Shown here in pieces: positions 45,446-56,500 of a DNA stretch of 64,000 nt. Made by a program: the position numbers and the translations under genes. Position 1 is the first letter of the stretch. Every line of letters starts with the position of its first letter. The DNA comes from JANNSX01 sp046348995 (GTDB taxonomy: Bacteria > Pseudomonadota > Alphaproteobacteria > Rhizobiales > Hyphomicrobiaceae), in assembly GCA_046348995.1 (NCBI GenBank), contig JAXMDB010000013.1, positions 59,632 through 123,631 on the forward strand, given 5' to 3'. The notes beneath the pieces are model-generated. The model did not search any database, was not told where the DNA came from, and saw nothing but the letters and a program-made list of their open reading frames with translations.

Positions 45446-47521
45446 ATGGCCCGCGATCCCCGCTATGACATCCTGTTCGAGCCCGTCCGCATCGGGCCGG
45501 TCACGGCGCGCAACCGCTTCTATCAGGTGCCCCATTGTTGCGGCATGGGCTACCGGTATCCCAAATCAATGGCCGCGATGCGCGGCATGAAGGCCGAAGG
45601 CGGCTGGGCCGTTGTCTCGACGGAGGAGGTCGAGATCCATCCGACCGCCGACATCTCGCCCTATATCGAAGGACGCCTCTGGGACGATCGCGACATCCCC
45701 TATCATGCGGCAATGTGCGACGCCGTCCACGCGCACGGCAGCCTCGCCGCCATCGAGCTCTGTCATAACGGCATAACCGCCTCCAATCGCTACAGCCGTG
45801 AGGTGCCGATCGGCCCGTCCGACACGGCCTGTCTCTATCCCGACAATGTGCATATTCGGGGCATGTCGAAGTCGGACATCCGCGACTTCCGCCGATGGCA
45901 TCGCGACGCCGCCTTGCGCGCGAAGAAGGCCGGCTTCGACATCGTCTACGTCTACGCCGCGCACAACTTGACGCTCTTGCAGCATTTTTTGTCGCGCCGC
46001 TACAATCACCGTACGGACGAATACGGCGGCTCGCTCGAGAACCGCGTGCGGCTCTTCCGTGAGGTGATCGAGGACACGAAGGAGGCCGTCGGCGACACCT
46101 GTGCGGTCGCCGTTCGCTTCGCCGTCGACGAGCTCATGGGCGATGACGGCCTGACGCACCAGGGCGAAGGCCACGATGTCGTGGCGATGCTCGCCGAGCT
46201 CCCCGACCTCTGGGACGTCAACATCTCACCGTGGTCGAACGACAGCCAGACGGCGCGCTTCTCCGAGGAAGGCTTTCAGGAGCCCTACATCTCCTTCGTC
46301 AAGAAGCTGACGACGAAACCGGTCGTCGGCGTCGGCCGCTACACGTCGCCGGATGCGATGGTGCGCGTCATCCGCCAAGGCATCATGGATATGATCGGCT
46401 CGGCCCGGCCTTCGATCGCCGATCCGTTCCTGCCCAACAAGATCGCCGAAGGACGCGGCGACGACATCCGCGAGTGCATCGGCTGCAACGTCTGCATCAC
46501 CAACGACTTCCACATGGTGCCGGTGCGCTGCACGCAGAACCCGACGATGGGCGAGGAGTGGCGGCGCGGCTGGCATCCGGAGAAGGTGACGATCGCCGGG
46601 CGCCGCGAGAAGGTGCTCATCGTCGGCGGCGGACCGGCCGGGCTCGAGGCGGCGCGCACGCTCGGCGCGCGCGGCTACGAGGTGATGCTGGCCGAAGCGA
46701 GCGAAACGTTCGGCGGCCGGGTCACGCGCGAGTCCAAGCTGCCGGGGCTCGCAACCTGGGCGCGTGTGCGCGATTGGCGCTTGGGTCAGATCGCCAAGAT
46801 GCCCAACGTGGGTCTCTATCCGGCAAGCCCCATGACGGCTGCCGATGCGCTGGAGGCCGGCGCCTCGCAGATCGTCGTCGCCACCGGCAGCCGCTGGCGC
46901 CGGGACGGGCTCGGCACCACGCTGAGGCGCCCCATCGCGGGCGCCGCTGAAGGTGTCACGCTCACGCCAGACGACATTCTCGATGCCCTGCCAGGTTTGC
47001 CCGCACTACCCGACGGTCCCGTCGTGATCTACGACGACGATCCCTATTTCATGGGCGGCATCCTTGCCGAGATGCTCGCGAAGGCGGGCCGCGAAGTCGT
47101 GCTCGTGACGACCGGGCCCGAGGTCTCGCCCTGGACGCACAATACGCTCGAGCACACGCGCATCCAGACGCGCCTCATGGAGCTCGGTGTCGCGTTCCGC
47201 ATCAATCAGACGGTGCAGAGCCGCACCCCAAACCGCATCGATACAGCCTGCGCCTACACCGGTCGCGTCGAGACGATCGAGGCCCACACGCTGGTGCTCG
47301 TCACGAGCCGGTCACCCGTCCGCACCTTGGCGGACGCGTTGACGGCACAGGAGGCGCGCTGGTCGGGCGCCGGCGTGACGAGCGTCACTGTCATCGGCGA
47401 TGCCCTTGCACCGGCGACGATCGCCGCCGCCGTCTACGCCGGCCACCGCTTCGGCCGCGAGATCGATGCGGAGCCGGGTGACTCCCGCTTCCACTTCGAG
47501 CGGGAGAGCATCGAGGCATAG
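45446..47521 (+). CDS. Trimethylamine-dehydrogenase-family iron-sulphur flavoprotein
   Basis: The 691-residue protein has an N-terminal old-yellow-enzyme barrel (1-~385) with R-N-R-F-Y-Q-V-P-H-C, whose Cys corresponds to the FMN-linked Cys30 of trimethylamine dehydrogenase (TMADH), and G-F-D-I-V-Y-V-Y-A-A-H. The 4Fe-4S site is C-I-G-C-N-V-C with a later C-T-Q-N. A second G-G-G-P-A-G-L nucleotide fold begins near 390. Compared from memory with TMADH, two of the three substrate-bowl aromatics are replaced (Glu for Tyr60, Asn/Asp for Trp355), so a different amine or a dienoyl substrate is likely. ATG 45446 was chosen because A-R-D-P opens the family. Confidence 0.9.
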   Translation: MARDPRYDILFEPVRIGPVTARNRFYQVPHCCGMGYRYPKSMAAMRGMKAEGGWAVVSTEEVEIHPTADISPYIEGRLWDDRDIPYHAAMCDAVHAHGSLAAIELCHNGITASNRYSREVPIGPSDTACLYPDNVHIRGMSKSDIRDFRRWHRDAALRAKKAGFDIVYVYAAHNLTLLQHFLSRRYNHRTDEYGGSLENRVRLFREVIEDTKEAVGDTCAVAVRFAVDELMGDDGLTHQGEGHDVVAMLAELPDLWDVNISPWSNDSQTARFSEEGFQEPYISFVKKLTTKPVVGVGRYTSPDAMVRVIRQGIMDMIGSARPSIADPFLPNKIAEGRGDDIRECIGCNVCITNDFHMVPVRCTQNPTMGEEWRRGWHPEKVTIAGRREKVLIVGGGPAGLEAARTLGARGYEVMLAEASETFGGRVTRESKLPGLATWARVRDWRLGQIAKMPNVGLYPASPMTAADALEAGASQIVVATGSRWRRDGLGTTLRRPIAGAAEGVTLTPDDILDALPGLPALPDGPVVIYDDDPYFMGGILAEMLAKAGREVVLVTTGPEVSPWTHNTLEHTRIQTRLMELGVAFRINQTVQSRTPNRIDTACAYTGRVETIEAHTLVLVTSRSPVRTLADALTAQEARWSGAGVTSVTVIGDALAPATIAAAVYAGHRFGREIDAEPGDSRFHFERESIEA

Positions 47522-47591
47522 ACCTGCAAGGCGTTATGGCGGGTTGCGGCGAGCTTCGCGATCACTCTGCCCGCTGTCCCTGACCGTCGCC

Positions 47592-50500
47592 TCAAACCAG
47601 CATGATATCGTCGTAGACGTCGCGGACGGCGATGCCGGTGAGCATCACGCTGCTGCCGCCGACGCTGATCATCGTTCCCCCGCTCACCGCAGCGATCGAG
47701 AGTGCCCCGAATGCGACGCCCGCGATCTCGAGGGTGTCGACGTTGTTCTCGAAGTCGGTCACGATCTCGTCGCCGGAGTTGCGCGTGAAGACGATCGTAT
47801 CGGCGCCGGCACCGGTGAGGATCGTGTCGTTGCCGCCGCCGCCGATCAAACGATCGCTGCCAGCCCCGCCCTCGATGCGATCCGCTCCAGCACCGCCCTC
47901 GATGCGGTCATCGCCGGCCTCGCCTCTCAACCAGTCGTCGCCGGCCGCACCGATCAAGAAGTCGTCGCCGATGCCACCGAGGAGCGTATCGGCACCCGCA
48001 TCGCCGAACAGGCGGTCGGCCCCCTCGCCGCCGTACAGAAGATCGGCCCCAGCCCCGCCTTGGATGAGATCGTCTCCCTCGTTGCCGAAAAGCACGTCGT
48101 CACCAGCCTGCCCCGCGATCGCATCGTCGCCCACTCCGCCCCAGGCCTCGTCGGCACCGCTACCGCCATCGATCGCGTCGTCTCCGCCGCCACCGAGCAA
48201 TATGTCGGCGCCTTCGCCACTGGCAATCGTGTCATCGCCGCTGTCTCCCTCGATGGTGTCGGCACCTGCGCCACCCGTCAGAGTGTCGGCACCGCTGCCG
48301 CCGTCGATCACGTCGCTACCGTCATTGCCGAAGATCGTGTCCGCGCCGGCGCTACCGGACAGACGGTCGCTGCCGCCGCCTCCGGAAATCCAGTCGTTGC
48401 CGGCAAGGCCATCGATGATGTCCGCAGCTGACGTGCCATAGAGTACATCCGGCCCTGCGGTCGCACCGCTGCCTTCAGGAACGTCGGTGATCGTGACGAG
48501 CACCGTGCTGGTGATCGCCAAGCCGCCTGCATCGCGCACCGTCACCTGCAGGGCGTGGCTCGGCTGCGTCTCGAAATCGAGGCTTGCACCGGCTTTGATC
48601 CGGATCTCGTCACCGACAATCTCGAACGGCCCGGCATAGCTGGCCGGCAGTGCATAGGTGAGGCTGTCGCCCGCATCGGGGTCGGTCCCAGCCAAGCGCG
48701 CGACGACAGTTCCGGCCACGGCATTCTCCGCGACCGTGCCACCCGTGACGCCGAGGCTCGTCGGCGCCTCGTTGACGTTCGTGACCGTGATCGTCACGGC
48801 GTCGCTGCGCGACAGGCCGCCGGCATCGGACGTCGTCACCGTCAGCACGTGCTGCCCGGCCGCCTCGTGGTCGAGGCTTGCGCCGGCCTTCAGCCGGATC
48901 TCGTTGCCGGCGATCTCGAAGGGCCCCGCGTAACTCGTGGGCAACGCATAGGTGAGGCTGTCGCCCGCGTCCGGGTCGTGGCCGGTGAGGAGCGCCACGA
49001 CGCTTCCACCGCCGAGCCCCTCGGCGACGACACCACCCGAGACCTCAAGACCGTCCGGGGCTTCATTGACGTCGGTCACCGTGATCGTCACGCTCGTACC
49101 AGAGGTGAGGCCGCCGGCGTCCGTCACGAGGATCGGTACCGCATACGCGGTGACGAGCTCGCGATCGAGGACCGCGCCGGCCTTGAGCCGAAGCTCATCA
49201 CCCACGAGCTCGAACGGCCCGGCATAGTCCGGATCGACCGCGATCGAGGTTGTATCACCCGCGTCGGGATCTACGCCCGTCAGGCGCGCGGCAACGGCGC
49301 CCGGCATTGCCGATTCCGAGATTTCACCGCCGTCCACGATCACGCCCGCCGGCGCCTCGTTGACGTTCGTGACGCTGACGAGGATCGGCACGGAGAGGGA
49401 AAGTCCGCCCGAATCCGTGACGAGAACGTCGAGCACATGGGTCGCGCTCGCCTCGAAGTCGAGATGCGCGCCGGCCTTGAGCCGGATCTCGTTGCCCGCG
49501 ATCTCGAACGGACCGTCATAGTTTGCCGGCAACGCATACTGCAACGTGTCGCCCACGTCCGGATCATGCCCGGCAAGCACGGCGACGAGACCACCGCCGC
49601 TCAAATCTTCAGCGACGACGCCGCCCACGACATCGAGGCCCGTCGGCCTGTCGTTGGCATCGCCGACGTGGATCGTGACGGATGTCGACAGCAGGAGCCC
49701 GCCAGCATCGGTGACGACGACGGGAACGCTCACCGTGCCGGCCGTCTCGCTGTCGAGGGTGGCGCCGACGCGCAACCGGATTTCGTCGCCTACGATCTCG
49801 AAGGGACCATCGTAGCCGGCGGCCAGCGCGAAGCTGTGCGTGTCACCGTGGTCCGGATCGATCGCCGCGAGCTGCGCTGCGACGGTTCCCGGCGCAGCAT
49901 CTTCGCTGATCTCGCCGCCAGTCACGGTGACGCCGGTCGGCGCCTCGTTGACGTTGGTGACGCCGATCGTGAACGGCCGGTCGAGCGTCGCACCGCTGCG
50001 GTCGGTGACGCGCACGGTCACCGGATAGGCGGATGCCGTCTCGAAATCGAGCGCAGCTCCGGCCTTGAGGCGAAGCTCGTTGCCGACGATCTCGAACGGG
50101 CTTGCGCCTCCGCCCACGAGCGTGAAGCCCGCGATATCGCCAGCGCCGTTGGGGTCGGTCGCCGAGAGCAACCCGACGAGCGTGCCGCCTACAGCTGTCT
50201 CCGGTATGCTGGTGGCGCTGACGGCGATGCCCACCGGCGCCTGATTGACAACGTCGGCATAGCTCTTCGTGACGTTGGCGAAGACGAGCGTCTCGATGTT
50301 GATCAGCACATCGGTGCCGTCGCCACCGGCGCGCTGGTCCGCGACCTCGAGGCTGCCGTCGGCCAACGTGGCAATGCGGTAGTCGGCGAATTGCCCCGAG
50401 AAGTGGGCCGTATCGGTGCCGGCGCCGCCGTCGAGCCGATCGTTTCCCAGGCCGCCTGTGAGCGTGTCGTTGCCAGCCCCCGCGGAGAACGCATTGTCGG

Positions 50501-53500
50501 CCGCGTCGCCCGCCAGCTGATCGTTGCCCGCGCCCGTGACGAGGTTCTCGATGCCGGTGAAGCTCTCGCCACCGGCGGTCACGCCGGCTCCTGCGGCCAT
50601 CGCGATGATCTGTGCGGAGCCGCTCACCGACACGTCGAGCGTATCCGACCCTGAACCGCCGTTGAACGTGTCGACGCCGGCCTCGTCGACGAGCAGATCG
50701 TCGCCGTCGTCGCCGAACAATTGGTCGTTGCCGCTGCCGCCTCTCAGAATGTCGTTGCCGCCGCCACCGTGCAGGACGTCGATGCCACCGTTGGAGATGA
50801 GCTCGTTCGCCGCCGCGTCACCCGTCAGCTGGTCCGCTCCCGAGCCGGTGATCAGCCGCTCGACATTGACGAGCGTGTCCTCCCCCGTCGCCCCCGTGGC
50901 CAGATTGATCGTGCGGGCCGTCGACGATGCCGAGTAGTCGGCGGTATCGTTGCCCGCACCGCCGTCGAAGAGGTCGTTGCCGATGCCGTGCACGAAGACA
51001 TCGTCACCGGCCTCGCCGTAGATGATATCGTTGTTGCCCCCGCCGATCAGCGTATCGTTTCCGTCACCGCCGTACAGCGTGTCGATGTTGTCGCCGCCGT
51101 CCAGCGTATCGTTACCCTCGTCGCCGTACAGCGTATCGTTCTCGCCGCTGCCCCGCAGCGTATCGTCGCCGGCATTGCCGTGCAGGATGTCGGCGCCGGC
51201 GTTGCCCTGGATGATGTCGTCGCCGCCGAGCCCCGAAATGACATCGGGGTCGTTGCCGGATCGGATATCGTCAGGGCCTTCGGTCGTACGGTAGAACGAC
51301 CGCGACACGATCTCCGCCCGGCTCCAGATCGTGCCATCGGCAAACACGATCTCCTCGATGCCGTAGAGACCGGAGGCCAGCGCCAACTCCTCGTCGACGA
51401 AGATCGATCCTGCCGCGTCGCCGGCAATCTCGATCAGAATGTCGTTCTGATCGGCGACTCCGGTCGGAATGCGAAGGATCACGACGTCGCCGGGCAAGAT
51501 GCCGTCCTGAAAGAAGATCCGGTCCGTCCCCGTGCCGTAGTCGTAGATGACGTCGTTGCCATCGCCGCGGCTGTAGACATAAGCGTCGCTGCCGGCGTCG
51601 CCCGCCAGGTAGTCGTTGCCGGCGAGTCCTTCGAAGCGCTCGTTGCCATTGCCGCCGAGAATCGTGTCGTCGCCGCTCGTCCCCGTGTGATTGCCGGCAT
51701 GGGCCAGGATCTGCGTCAGATCCCACACCGTGCCGTTGGCGAACCGGAACTCCTCGACGCGGTTGAACGGCAGCGAGCTTTTGAGCTGCTGGAGGATCGT
51801 CAGCGTGTCGCCGGAGGGCAGCGTGATCGTCAGATCGTTGCCACTCGAGGAGAACGCGAGGTCGCCCGGCAGGATTCCTGCGCCGAAGACGACGGTGTCG
51901 TAATTCGAGGCACCGGCGCCGTAGACCTTGTCGTGGATGGTATCGTGCCCATAGCCGATACCGAAAAGATACGTGTCGTCGCCGTCGCGACCCGTGAGAA
52001 GATCATTCCCGGCTTTGCCATCGAGCACGTCCGGCCGGTTGAAGCCGTCGAGGGTATCGTCTCCCGGGGTTCCAATGAGCAGTCGATCTTGAATGTCCGA
52101 GAAGCTCCACACCGTCCCGTCGGCGAACCGGAACGTCTCGATCCGGTACCACTCGAAGGCCTGATAGAACATGTTCTCGATGAGCAGCTGATCCGCCGTG
52201 CCCTGGATGCGGACGAGCAGATTGTCCCCTTGACGCTCGAGCCGAATGTCGGAGGCGAGCACGCCCGGCCCGAAGGCGACCTCGTCATGATCGCCGCCGC
52301 CGACGATCGTCCCCTTGTCGAGGATGGTATCGGCGCCATAGCCGCGACCGAACACGTAGGTATCGTTGCCGTTGAACCCTTCCAGCCGATCATTGCCCGC
52401 GCCGCCGTCGAGGACATCGGCGCGATCGTCGAAGCCACGCACGAGATCGTTCCCGGCCGTTCTCTCGGACGCGAGCAGTCGTGTCTTGATGGTCTCCAGA
52501 TCCAAGACCGTACCGTCCGCGAAGTGCAGCTCCTCGACGAAGTCGATGGCAAGGCTCGACGCATTGAAGAACGTATCGCGGATGGTGAGGAGGTCTGACG
52601 TCCCAGAAATGACGATGTCGAGATCCGCTTGATCCGCCCCCCGGACGAGGCGGATATCGCCTTCGGTCACGTCGGCGGTGAACCGGACAATGTCGAATTG
52701 ACCGATCAGCAGCTCGGAGACCGCCTCGTCGATGGTATCGTGATCATAGCCGCGGCCGAAGACATAGACGTCGTTGCCGCCGAGACCGAAAAGCTGGTCG
52801 TCGCCCGAGCCGCCGTCGATCAGATCGTCGTGGTCGAAGGCGTAGAGGATGTCGTTGCCCGCGGTGCGGCCGCTTTCGAGGACGCGTGCCATGACGCCCT
52901 CCCAATCTAATTGCGCACCGTTGGAGAACACGAAATCCTCGATCCGGTCGAACCAGCGCTGCCCGAACGGACCGGAGTGAAGCGTCTTGAATTGGTCGAT
53001 GATCGTCAGCGTCTCGCCAGTGGCGATCCTCAGCACCACATCGTCGCTGCGGCCCTCGCGTGTGAACACGATATCCGCTCCTGTGAGACCGCCGCCGAGC
53101 TCGAGGCTGTCGCGGCGGCTTTCCGTGTTCTGATCGGTGAGACGGTCCTGGATGATGTCGCTGCCGACACCCTTGCCCCAGTGATAGAGGTCGCCATCGT
53201 CGCCGCCGGAGAGGTAGTCGTTGCCGCGCCCGCCATCCAGCTCGTCGGCGCGATAGAATCCGAAGATGCGGTCGTCACCGGCCGTCGTCGCCTGCTCGAT
53301 GAGCCGGTCCATGATGTCGCTCGCGTAGAGCCGCAGACCGTCGTTGAAGGCGAGCGCCTCGATCTGATCGACGACCTGGACGCCCAGGAGGACGGTGTAC
53401 AGCCCATGGAACTGATCGAGGATCGTCAAGGTATCGGTGGTGCCGATGATTGAAATCGTCAGATCCCGGGAGCCCTCGTCGCGGAAGAATGTCACGCCAT

Positions 53501-56500
53501 CGATGTCGATGCCGGCGAGATCGACATAGTCGGGACCTGTGATGGTGAGATCCGTGCGATGCTCGTCGATCGTGTCCTGACCATAGCCCCGGCGGAAGAC
53601 ATAGATGTCAGCGTCATCTCCGCCCGAAAGGATATCATTCCCCTTACCGCCATCTAGAAGGTCCTGTCCGTCCGATCCGGAAAGACTGTCGTTCGAATCG
53701 GACGGCTTGGACACCGCCCGGGACATGTCGAGACGATCCCAGACGACTCCGTCGGCGAAGGCGATCTCCTCGACGCCGTTGTTGGGGCGGAAGCCCGCCA
53801 GCTGATGGGCGGCCTCACCGCCCTCGAACTGCTTGACGATCCTGAGCGTATCGCCCGTCGACGTGTCGGTGAGCACGAGATCGGTCCCCTCGCGCGCCGC
53901 CGACACATCTCGCGACTTGAGCGAGGCGAAGCGCAACAGGTCCGGGCTGCCGTTGAGCGGGTTCTCGTGATCGTCGATCGTGTCGTTGCCGAAGTTGCGG
54001 CCGACGACATACACATCCTTGCCCGAGCCGCCGGTCGCGTGATCGTCGCCGGCATCGAGATAGTAGATTTCGCCCTGGATCGCCCCCGGCAGAACCCCAG
54101 ATCCGCCGTCCGTGACGATCCTGTCGGCCGGCAAGCCGAGCGCACCGGCCGCCTCAGTGAGCGAAATCGGCAGTGCCTCCCCCAGCGACTCGAATCCGGC
54201 GACAAGGTTGGCGAAGAGAAAGTCGTAGGTGACCTGAAGGTGGGCGGCGCCACGGTCGAAGTCGCCGATGAGCGTGAAGAGGACGTCCTTCCAATGTGCG
54301 AGATCGGAGAGCGCGGCCGCGGCACCCGAGGGCAGATGCGCGAGGATCGCCTCGAAGGTCGGCGCGAGTTGCGCATCGGTGGTCGCGACGAACCGGTCGG
54401 CGGCCGCGTCATAGCGGAGATTGGCGAAGTAGATGTCGTGCAGCGGGCCTTGCACGAGGAGACGGACGGCCGCCGTATCCAAACGCTCGATCGCCAGCTC
54501 GAGCAGGCCGGCGAGCCCCTCGCGCGCATCGTCATCGCTCGTCGCGCCGGTGCCGATCGGAATTTCGCTCGCGAATTGCGCCTCGACGAACGCCCGCTCG
54601 CCCCCCGAGAGCACGCGCCATTGATGTCCCTGCGGATCTTGCGCCAAAACGTCGGCCAGCGTCGGCGCCTCGATCTCCTCGCCGTTGCCATCGACGATCG
54701 TGCGACCGCTCGCCAAAACCCAATGCCCATCGGTCTCCGAGAGATAGGCGTAGTCAAGCACGACAGGCTTGCCTGCCACGACGTCGACGAGCATGGCCAC
54801 GCTGTCGGCCGTGTGCCCATAGGCGGCGGCCCAGGCGGCGAGCAGCGGCGTCGCCTGAGCCCTGAGCGCCGCCAGATCGTGCCCGGTGAGCGCCGGCACG
54901 ATCGACTGCGCAAGGCTCGCGAGCTCAGCGTGCTCGGTCATGGCGATGCGCAGCGACGGCAGGTCGCCGTAGCCCTTGAGCTCGGGCAGCGCCAATGCCG
55001 CGGCACTCGGGGTTGTATTGCCCAGATACGTCGTCTGCGATTGGTCGAGGGTGAAGACGACGCTGCCGGCGAGCCCCGCGGTGCCGTCCGCGCGGATGAA
55101 GCTCCCCGTGCTCAGCAACGCATTGTTGGCGATCGATCCGCCGTCGGGTGTCGCCGCCGTGCCGATCTCGCGGATGCCTGCCGCGGCGAGCGTCGAAAGC
55201 TCGCCCGCATCCACCACGGCATCGCCGTCGCGGTCGCGCCAGACGCGGAGCCCGGCGAAGGACGGGTCGAGTGCATCGACGCGTCCGTCACCGTTGCTGT
55301 CCAGCAGGGACAGGGCAGCGAACCCTTGCGCACCGGGGCCCGCGAACAGCTCGGCCGCCGTCGTGATCGCCCCATCCCCGTCGAGATCGCGCACGAGGAG
55401 GCCGTCGTCCCGCCCGACCCAGCCGGTGAGCTCGGCGAAGCTGTCGTTGTCGAGGTCGAACGAGGGGCTGGTGTTCGACTGTGCAACGAGCTCCAGGCCG
55501 TCGCCGTCGAGATCGAGCACGAGCGGATCGACGCCGGGCTTCCACGGCGTCCCTGTCATTGATTTCCAGATGGCGTAGAAGACAGCGGCCGCTTTCGCGA
55601 CCTGCCCATGCGCCTTCGCGTCCTCGCCGATCGAGAAGGTGTCGGACAGGATCTCGAAGACGGTGAGGTTCGCGGTGCGCTCGCCCCCCGAAAACCCGTC
55701 CTGGTAGCCGGCGATATACGTCATCGCTCCGCTGTCGCGGTCGATCGGGGCCTCGATGGCGAGCTCGCCGGCGAGCGTCTTGGAATAGCGGAACCCACCG
55801 AGTCCGCGCCCCCAGAGGCTCTCGGAGTCCGACCACCGGTATCCGCCGAACAGCTGGAAGGTGTCGGAGGCGAAGATTTTGTCGTCCGCCGAGGCGTCCA
55901 TGATACCCGTGTTGCCGGCGAGAAAGACCGTATCGATCCCCTCGCCCGTGTAGATGGCCGTTCCCGCCGCCGAGCGCTTGATCGTGTCGTTGTCGGCGCC
56001 GGCCTCGATGCGTGACAGTTTGCCGTTGCTCGCAAGTACATCGTTCCCGTTACCACCGATGAGCAGCGTCTGCGCCTTGCCGCCGGTGATGATGTCGTCG
56101 CCGCCGCCACCGTCGAGGATCGCAGCAAAGCCGCTCGAGGGCGGGCCGCTTGCGGCGGGCGCGCCGCTCGTCAGCTCGATGTACTCGTTGGCCGGCAAGT
56201 GCCCGCCCTGCAGCTTGTCCTTGAAGCCGGTGCCGACGATGGAGTTGGCGTTCCAGACGACGAGCTCGCCGTCGCCGCCGTCCATCCGGGCGAGGGTATA
56301 GCGCGCCTCGCTGTCGAGGGTGACGCTCATGCCGGAGGCGAGGCTGCCGAGATCGATGACGTCGAGTCCGCCGGCCAAGTCGATCGTCTCGAGCTGCCCG
56401 AGCGCGGCCGCATCGAAGGCGTAGAGCTTCAGCGTGTCCGTGGTCGTATCGGAACCCGATTTGACGAGGCTGATGGTCTCGACGTAGCGCACGAAATCCG

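Noticed and set aside
48555..52598. Long plus-strand frames (699 and 625 residues) opposite the giant RTX gene
   Set aside because: They mirror the repeats of the minus-strand protein and show no domains or start signals; the minus strand has clear RTX and cadherin motifs.
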